64,000 bases of DNA. It comes from Enterobacter cloacae (GTDB lineage: Bacteria > Pseudomonadota > Gammaproteobacteria > Enterobacterales > Enterobacteriaceae). Shown here in pieces: positions 58,897-64,000 of this stretch; the stretch's first letter is position 1, and the number at the start of each line of letters is the position of its first letter. The stretch is taken from contig AP022133.1 in the NCBI GenBank assembly GCA_014169315.1, forward strand, positions 744,001 to 808,000, written 5' to 3'. Under the pieces are notes generated by a model. It did not search any database. It had not been told where the DNA came from and worked only from the letters and a program-made list of their open reading frames with translations. A program made the translations under genes and the position numbers.

Positions 58897-59595
58897 GTGA
58901 AAAAAGCATTATTGTCAGCGCTGGCAGTGAGTACGCTGTTTGCGCTTTTCGGGTGTAATAACCGTTCGGAAACGCAGGTATTACAGCCCACCCAGAGTGA
59001 AGAATTAAAGCCGATGCAGCAGAGCTGGCGTGGTGTGTTGCCTTGCGCGGATTGCGAGGGTATTGAGACATCTCTGTTCCTGCAAAAAGATGGTACCTGG
59101 GTGATGAACCAGCGTTATCAGGGTGCAAAAGCACCTTCGTCCTTTGCCACTTACGGCACATGGGCACGCACGGCTGAGAAACTGGTGCTGACCGATACCA
59201 CCGGTGATAAAACCTGGTTCCGCCCTAAAGGTGACAGCATGGAGATGCTCGATCGCGAGGGGAACCCGATTGAGTCCCAGTTCAACTACACGCTGGCTCC
59301 GGTAAAAGCAGCGCTGCCTGCCACGCCAATGGCGATGCGGGGAATGTATTTCTATATGGCAGATGCGGCGATCTTTACCGACTGCGCTACCGGCAAGAAA
59401 GTCAGCGTGGCGAATAACGCCCAGCTTGAACGTGATTATGCCGTTGCGCGGGGTAATGACAGCAAGCCGGTATTACTGACGGTTGACGGTCACTTTACGC
59501 TGGAGCCAAACCCGGATAGCGGTGAGATGGTGAAAACGCTGGTGGCGGATAAAGACGCGAAGTTCCTGGCGGGCAGAGATTGCAGCAGCAAATAA
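58897..59595 (+). CDS. nlpE: Envelope stress lipoprotein NlpE
   Basis: NlpE (CutF) is an outer-membrane lipoprotein that signals surface contact, lipoprotein-traffic faults and oxidative faults to the Cpx system. The 232 residues start at GTG (58897). The lipobox is LFGC with Cys20. The N-domain has the CADC motif (about 50-53), and the C-terminal OB-like domain holds the two cysteines (DCATG, GRDCSSK) whose disulfide is used as a redox sensor. AAGGAAT precedes the start. Confidence 0.96.
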   Translation: MKKALLSALAVSTLFALFGCNNRSETQVLQPTQSEELKPMQQSWRGVLPCADCEGIETSLFLQKDGTWVMNQRYQGAKAPSSFATYGTWARTAEKLVLTDTTGDKTWFRPKGDSMEMLDREGNPIESQFNYTLAPVKAALPATPMAMRGMYFYMADAAIFTDCATGKKVSVANNAQLERDYAVARGNDSKPVLLTVDGHFTLEPNPDSGEMVKTLVADKDAKFLAGRDCSSK

Positions 59596-59611
59596 GCTGA
59601 ATTATCCCATT

Positions 59612-59639
59612 AAAAAACCCCGCATGTGCGGGGTTTTTT
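59612..59639. terminator. Bidirectional nlpE/proS terminator
   Basis: The symmetric AAAAAACCCCGCA/TGCGGGGTTTTTT hairpin lies between the convergent genes nlpE and proS and ends in a T run on both strands. Confidence 0.95.
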
Positions 59640-59644
59640 GTTTA

Positions 59645-61363
59645 TTAACCTTTGATGGCTTTCACCAGGTAATCAAGGATGTCACCGGTCTTGATCATCT
59701 GTTTCTCGCCGCTACGACGGTATTTATATTCAATCTCGTCGCTGTCGAGGTTACGGTCGCCGATAACAACAGTGTGCGGAATACCGATCAGTTCCATGTC
59801 AGCAAACATCACACCTGGACGCTCTTTACGGTCATCCATCAGGACTTCGATACCCTGAGCGCGCAGCTCGCCGTACAGTTTCTCGGCCAGCTCCTGCACA
59901 CGGTAAGATTTGTGCATGTTCATTGGCAGGATCGCCACCTGGAATGGTGCGATGTTATCTGGCCATACGATGCCGCGCTCATCGTTATGCTGCTCAATGG
60001 CAGCGGCAACAACACGCGTAACGCCAATGCCGTAGCAACCCATCGTCAGGATCTGGTTACGGCCATCTTCACCCTGAACGGATGCGTTCAGTGCGCGGGA
60101 GTATTTATCACCCAGCTGGAAGATATGACCCACTTCGATGCCGCGTTTGATCATCAGGGTACCCTGGCCATCCGGGCTTGGGTCACCGGCAACCACGTTA
60201 CGGATATCTGCCACTTCTGGTGTCGCCACATCGCGATCCCAGTTGATGCCAAAGTAGTGCTTGCCATCGATGTTTGCGCCAGCGGAGAAGTCGCTCATTG
60301 CTGCAACCGTACGGTCAACAACAACGGGGATTGGCATATTCACTGGGCCCAGAGAACCCGGACCTGCATTCACGACAGCGCGGATTTCGGCTTCTGTTGC
60401 GAACGCCAGTGGGCTGGCAACCTGCGACAGTTTCTCTGCTTTCACTTCGTTCAGTTCGTGATCGCCGCGAACCAGCAGGGCGACCAGCGGGCTTTTACTG
60501 CCTTCAGCCGCTTTCACCAGCAGGGTTTTAACCGTTTTCTCAACAGGCAGATTGAATTGTTCCACCAGTTCGGCAATGGTTTTCGCGTTTGGCGTATCAA
60601 CCAGCTTCATCTCTTCAGTTGCTGCGGCGCGTGGTGTTTTTGGTGCCAGGGCTTCAGCAAATTCGATGTTAGCGGCGTAATCAGAGGAGTCAGAGAAGAT
60701 CACATCGTCTTCACCGTTCTGCGCCAGTACCTGGAACTCATGGGATGCGCTGCCACCGATAGAGCCAGTGTCAGCCTGAACAGCACGGAAATCCAGACCT
60801 ATACGGGAGAAGATTTTGCTGTACGCTTCGTACATCTTGTCATAGGTCTCTTGCAGAGATTCCTGAGTCGTGTGGAAAGAGTACGCATCTTTCATCAGGA
60901 ATTCGCGGGAACGCATGACGCCAAAGCGTGGACGCACTTCGTCGCGGAACTTGGTCTGGATCTGGAAGAAGTTCAGCGGCAGCTGTTTATAAGAGCTCAG
61001 CTCATTACGGATAAGATCGGTAATGACTTCTTCATGCGTCGGGCCGAGGACAAACGGACGATCGCCACGATCGGCAATACGCAGCAGCTCCGGACCGTAC
61101 TGCTCCCAGCGACCGCTCTCCTGCCACAGTTCAGAGGGCTGAACGACAGGCATTAACACCTCGATTGCACCGGCGTTGTTCATCTCTTCACGCACGATGT
61201 TTTCGACTTTTTTCAGGACGCGCACGCCGGTCGGCAGCCAGGTGTATAACCCGGAGGCCAGCTTGCGGATCATCCCGGCGCGCAGCATCAGCTGGTGGCT
61301 GATAACTTCGGCGTCGGCGGGTGTCTCCTTCAGAGTGGAGAGCAGATATTGGCTAGTACGCAT
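59645..61363 (-). CDS. proS: Prolyl-tRNA synthetase
   Basis: ProS is a class II synthetase. I chose the ATG at 61363 (572 residues, [13 protein letters not shown]), as in E. coli. Motif 1, motif 2 ([23 protein letters not shown], about 140-162) and motif 3 ([17 protein letters not shown]) are visible. The editing INS domain lies between motifs 2 and 3 (about 225-400), with [10 protein letters not shown]. The C-terminal anticodon-binding domain is intact. Confidence 0.98.
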   Translation of the reverse strand: MRTSQYLLSTLKETPADAEVISHQLMLRAGMIRKLASGLYTWLPTGVRVLKKVENIVREEMNNAGAIEVLMPVVQPSELWQESGRWEQYGPELLRIADRGDRPFVLGPTHEEVITDLIRNELSSYKQLPLNFFQIQTKFRDEVRPRFGVMRSREFLMKDAYSFHTTQESLQETYDKMYEAYSKIFSRIGLDFRAVQADTGSIGGSASHEFQVLAQNGEDDVIFSDSSDYAANIEFAEALAPKTPRAAATEEMKLVDTPNAKTIAELVEQFNLPVEKTVKTLLVKAAEGSKSPLVALLVRGDHELNEVKAEKLSQVASPLAFATEAEIRAVVNAGPGSLGPVNMPIPVVVDRTVAAMSDFSAGANIDGKHYFGINWDRDVATPEVADIRNVVAGDPSPDGQGTLMIKRGIEVGHIFQLGDKYSRALNASVQGEDGRNQILTMGCYGIGVTRVVAAAIEQHNDERGIVWPDNIAPFQVAILPMNMHKSYRVQELAEKLYGELRAQGIEVLMDDRKERPGVMFADMELIGIPHTVVIGDRNLDSDEIEYKYRRSGEKQMIKTGDILDYLVKAIKG

Positions 61364-61474
61364 GTTGTTACGGTTCCATTTCGACGATTGGAACAGGCTG
61401 AAACACCAGCCTGACACAAAAAAGTGGTTTAGTTTACCAGTGTGGCAAAGATGCCAAAAGAGAGGAAAATAAAA

Positions 61475-62182
61475 TTACCTGGGTTCCAGGGCAAAGACTT
61501 CAAATCCCGCCTCAGTTACGCGCCAGCGAACGTTAAAATCCAGCAGCCAGACAGCGTAGGTTTTCCCGGCATCCTCTTCTTTACGGTAGGCTGGACGGGG
61601 ATCCTGAGCCAGAACTTCAGTAATAAAGTCCCGAAGGTGGGGATAGCGTTTTTCCAGCTGGCTGAGTTGTGCAGTTAACTCAGCGGTGAAGTGAACAGGC
61701 ATATCTGCCCGTGGTGCTTCCTGAGCATAGCTGGCGCGGGCATCCGGCAGCGCTTCGGCGAAAGGCAGATACGGCTTGATATCGATAACCGGCGTGCCAT
61801 CAACCAGATCAAGACTACCTAACTCCAGTATCACCTGATCTTTCTGACAGCGTATGCCTTTCAGCTCGACCAGTGACATACCGACAGGGTTTGGGCGGAA
61901 CGTTGAGCGAGTCGCAAACACGCCCATTCTGGCATTGCCTCCCAGACGAGGAGGGCGCACGGTAGGACGCCAGCCCCCTTCCATGGTCTGGTGAAACACA
62001 AACACCACCCATAGGTGGCTGAACGCTTCGAGCCCGCGTACCGCATCGGCCTGATTGTAAGGCGCGATCAAGTGAAGTTCACCACCGCCGCGGGTAACCA
62101 GACCTGGCTGGCGCGGTACGGCGAACTTCTCTTTATAAGGTGAGCGGATAACGCCTATCTGCCCGAACTGAAATGAACTCAT
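61475..62182 (-). CDS. trmO: tRNA m6t6A37 methyltransferase
   Basis: TrmO (TsaA/YaeB) methylates the t6A at position 37 of tRNA(Thr)(GGU). The 235 residues match E. coli. The SAM-binding beta barrel is marked by NQADAVRGLEAFSHLWVVFVFH and RSTFRPNPVGMSLVEL. Its ATG overlaps the rcsF stop by four bases. Confidence 0.95.
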   Translation of the reverse strand: MSSFQFGQIGVIRSPYKEKFAVPRQPGLVTRGGGELHLIAPYNQADAVRGLEAFSHLWVVFVFHQTMEGGWRPTVRPPRLGGNARMGVFATRSTFRPNPVGMSLVELKGIRCQKDQVILELGSLDLVDGTPVIDIKPYLPFAEALPDARASYAQEAPRADMPVHFTAELTAQLSQLEKRYPHLRDFITEVLAQDPRPAYRKEEDAGKTYAVWLLDFNVRWRVTEAGFEVFALEPR

Positions 62183-62583
62183 TTCGCAGTAATGTTAAGC
62201 GCAGAACCGATGCAAACTGCCTGACGGTAGCAGCCAGGTGTACCGCTGGTCACTTCACAGCTGTGCAGCAGAACCGCGTTGGCTTTCATTTTTGCTGCGT
62301 TGATCTGCATGCGTTTACGAGCCGTTGGGATGTTTGGTGGGGAGTCCTGATTGGTTGCCTGACAGGATTCACCGCTCACTTCACCCAGTTCACGGAAAGG
62401 TTTACCCACGAGATCGTCGGCTTTGGTAATAATGCGAACCGGTGCAGGACGTGGCGCTTTCGGCTTTGCTGGCTCCGCTTTTGGCGGGGTTGCTGTGCTT
62501 TGAACAGGCTCAACAGGAGATCTGCTTAGCATAGAACAGCCGCTCAGCATCAGTGCTAAAAGACAGATCGGTAAAGCACGCAT
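62179..62583 (-). CDS. rcsF: Outer membrane lipoprotein RcsF
   Basis: RcsF senses envelope and lipopolysaccharide damage and relays it through IgaA to the Rcs phosphorelay. The 134 residues equal E. coli. The lipobox ends in Cys16 (MLSGC), followed by a proline-rich linker (about 24-48). The four cysteines of the globular domain (SCQA, HSCEV, PGCYR, AVCIG) are all present; they form two nonconsecutive disulfides. Upstream of trmO, with a four-base overlap. Confidence 0.98.
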   Translation of the reverse strand: MRALPICLLALMLSGCSMLSRSPVEPVQSTATPPKAEPAKPKAPRPAPVRIITKADDLVGKPFRELGEVSGESCQATNQDSPPNIPTARKRMQINAAKMKANAVLLHSCEVTSGTPGCYRQAVCIGSALNITAK

Positions 62584-62646
62584 AATAGTTCCTCAATGGA
62601 TGATCAAATCGTCAGATATTGAATCAGTTGCCTGCATAAATGACAA

Positions 62647-62664
62647 GACGGGCTTTCGCCCGTC
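62647..62664 (-). terminator. metNIQ terminator
   Basis: A GACGGGC/GCCCGTC stem with a GAAA tetraloop on the minus strand and the downstream TTGTCATTT lies 25 bases after metQ. It probably ends the metNIQ transcript before rcsF. Confidence 0.8.
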
Positions 62665-62689
62665 CTGATGATATTACACTGAGGTGAGA

Positions 62690-63505
62690 TTACCAGCCTT
62701 TAACAGCGCCGCCGTTAAACACTTTATTGGCTTCCTGGTAAACTTCGTCAGACTGATATGCCTGAACGAATTTCTTCACGTTTTCCGCGTCTTTGTTGTC
62801 TTCGCGAGTCACGATCAGGTTTACGTATGGAGAGTCTTTATCCTCCACGAAGATACCGTCTTTTGCCGGAGTCAGGCCAATCTGGCTTGCGTAGGTGGTG
62901 TTGATAACCGCCAGTGCAATCTGTGCATCGTCCAGGGAACGTGGCAGCTGCGGTGCTTCCAGTTCAACAATTTTCAGATTTTTCGGGTTCTCGGTAACGT
63001 CCAGAACGGTCGGCAGCAGGCCAACACCGTCTTTCAGTTTGATCAGACCCACTTTCTGTAACAGCAGCAGGGAACGGCCGAGGTTGGTCGGGTCGTTAGG
63101 CACGGCAACCTGAGAGCCTGGCTGCAGTTCGTCCAGAGATTTAATTTTCTTGGAGTAACCCGCAATTGGGTAAACAAAGGTATTGCCAACCGCGACCAGT
63201 TTATAGCCACGATCTTTAATCTGCTGATCCAGGTACGGTTTGTGCTGGAAGGCGTTGGCGTCGATATCGCCTTTGCTCAGCGCTTCGTTCGGCAGAACGT
63301 AGTCGTTGAAGGTGACCAGCTCAACGTCCAGGCCATATTTCTCTTTCGCCACCTTCTGAGCGACTTCAGCAACCTGCTGTTCTGCACCCACGATAACACC
63401 CACTTTGATGTGGTTTGGATCTTTCTCGTCCTGACCGCAACCCACCAGTGCCAGAGAGCCGATCAGCGCGCCTACCGCTGCAAGGGTCTTTAATTTAAAC
63501 GCCAT
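62690..63505 (-). CDS. metQ: Methionine-binding lipoprotein MetQ
   Basis: MetQ is the substrate-binding part of the MetNIQ importer for D- and L-methionine. The 271 residues have a lipobox (LVGC, Cys23) that ties the protein to the inner membrane. The NlpA-family fold shows in VGVIVGAEQQ, HKPYLDQQIKDRGYKL and VPNDPTNLGRSLLLLQ. It follows metI by 39 bases in the same operon. Confidence 0.98.
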   Translation of the reverse strand: MAFKLKTLAAVGALIGSLALVGCGQDEKDPNHIKVGVIVGAEQQVAEVAQKVAKEKYGLDVELVTFNDYVLPNEALSKGDIDANAFQHKPYLDQQIKDRGYKLVAVGNTFVYPIAGYSKKIKSLDELQPGSQVAVPNDPTNLGRSLLLLQKVGLIKLKDGVGLLPTVLDVTENPKNLKIVELEAPQLPRSLDDAQIALAVINTTYASQIGLTPAKDGIFVEDKDSPYVNLIVTREDNKDAENVKKFVQAYQSDEVYQEANKVFNGGAVKGW

Positions 63506-63544
63506 GTTATATCCTTAACTCGTCGAGTTTGTGTTGTGTGTACG

Positions 63545-64000
63545 TTATTTGTGAGTAACAGTCCGGACGATGCGATCGCCAGAGAACTGGATTAAGTAAA
63601 CCAGAACAACCAGCAATACCAGAACGGTATTCATTACGGTAGCGTTATAACCAATATAGCCGTACTGGTAACCAATCTGGCCTAAACCGCCAGCACCAAC
63701 TGCACCACCCATCGCGGAATAACCGACCAGAGTGATAAGCGTAATGGTTGCTGCGTTTACCAGGCCTGGCAGCGCTTCAGGGAGCAGAACTTTGCGCACG
63801 ATCTGCATCGGTGTTGCCCCCATCGCACGGGAGGCTTCAATCAACCCTGTTGGGATCTCCAGCAGGGCGTTTTCCACCATACGGGCGATAAACGGTGCAG
63901 CACCCACGGTCAGCGGAACGATTGCCGCCTGCAGACCGATAGACGTACCGACGATCACGCGGGTAAATGGAATCATCCACACCAGCAGAATAATGAACGG
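63545..64000 (-). CDS. metI: Methionine ABC transporter permease MetI, cut by right edge
   Basis: MetI is the inner-membrane permease of the MetNIQ importer. The visible 151 residues are the C-terminal part; the frame is open to base 64000 and reads PFIILLVWMIPF, so the N-terminus (about 65 residues in E. coli) lies outside. The ABC coupling motif EASRAMGATPMQIV is intact (about 60-73 of the visible part). At least three membrane segments are visible. metN should lie beyond the edge. Confidence 0.97.
   Translation of the reverse strand, partial: PFIILLVWMIPFTRVIVGTSIGLQAAIVPLTVGAAPFIARMVENALLEIPTGLIEASRAMGATPMQIVRKVLLPEALPGLVNAATITLITLVGYSAMGGAVGAGGLGQIGYQYGYIGYNATVMNTVLVLLVVLVYLIQFSGDRIVRTVTHK

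Noticed and set aside
59624..61156. A 510-codon open frame on the plus strand opposite proS
   Set aside because: It is the mirror of a strongly coding gene with biased codons. The translation is rich in His, Phe and Gln with no domain, and there is no ribosome-binding site or gap for a gene.

Overview
The window looks like core chromosome of a member of the Enterobacteriaceae, probably Enterobacter or a near relative (Lelliottia/Leclercia type). Most proteins resemble their Escherichia coli K-12 counterparts closely from end to end, and the gene order follows the E. coli panD-to-metN region almost exactly. Genus is inferred from protein resemblance, REP-type repeats and local gene content; species cannot be fixed from this sequence alone.

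Positions 1-5752 (all minus strand) hold a chaperone-usher fimbrial operon: major subunit, chaperone, usher, two minor subunits, and a third subunit or adhesin cut by the left edge. About 400 bases of AT-rich DNA carry its promoter region. Positions 6162-12577 and on to 13121 (minus) hold panB-panC-panD (pantothenate), dksA-gluQ-pcnB-folK (stringent response, tRNA modification, polyadenylation, folate) and thpR-sfsA. Positions 13195-18345 (plus) hold hrpB and mrcB (PBP1b). A REP pair lies between mrcB and hemL, where E. coli has fhuACDB. Then come hemL, clcA, erpA, mtnN-btuF-yadS, dgt, degP with a clear sigma-E promoter, cdaR, yaeH, dapD, glnD and map.

From 33568 a long plus-strand block runs through rpsB-tsf-pyrH-frr-dxr-uppS-cdsA-rseP-bamA-skp-lpxD-fabZ-lpxA-lpxB-rnhB-dnaE-accA-ldcC-yaeR-tilS. 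It joins translation, isoprenoid and phospholipid supply, outer-membrane protein assembly, lipid A synthesis, replication and the start of fatty acid synthesis. The right end holds rof-yaeP, yaeQ-arfB-nlpE, proS, rcsF-trmO and metQ-metI (the methionine ABC transporter, cut by the right edge).

I found no prophage, insertion sequence, CRISPR array, tRNA, rRNA or defence island. The least ordinary parts are the fimbrial operon and its position, the missing fhu operon, an AUU start codon in pcnB, non-AUG starts in the envelope genes, a 45-base repeat present twice, and a glutamine repeat in PBP1b. I see no convincing candidate for an undescribed system.
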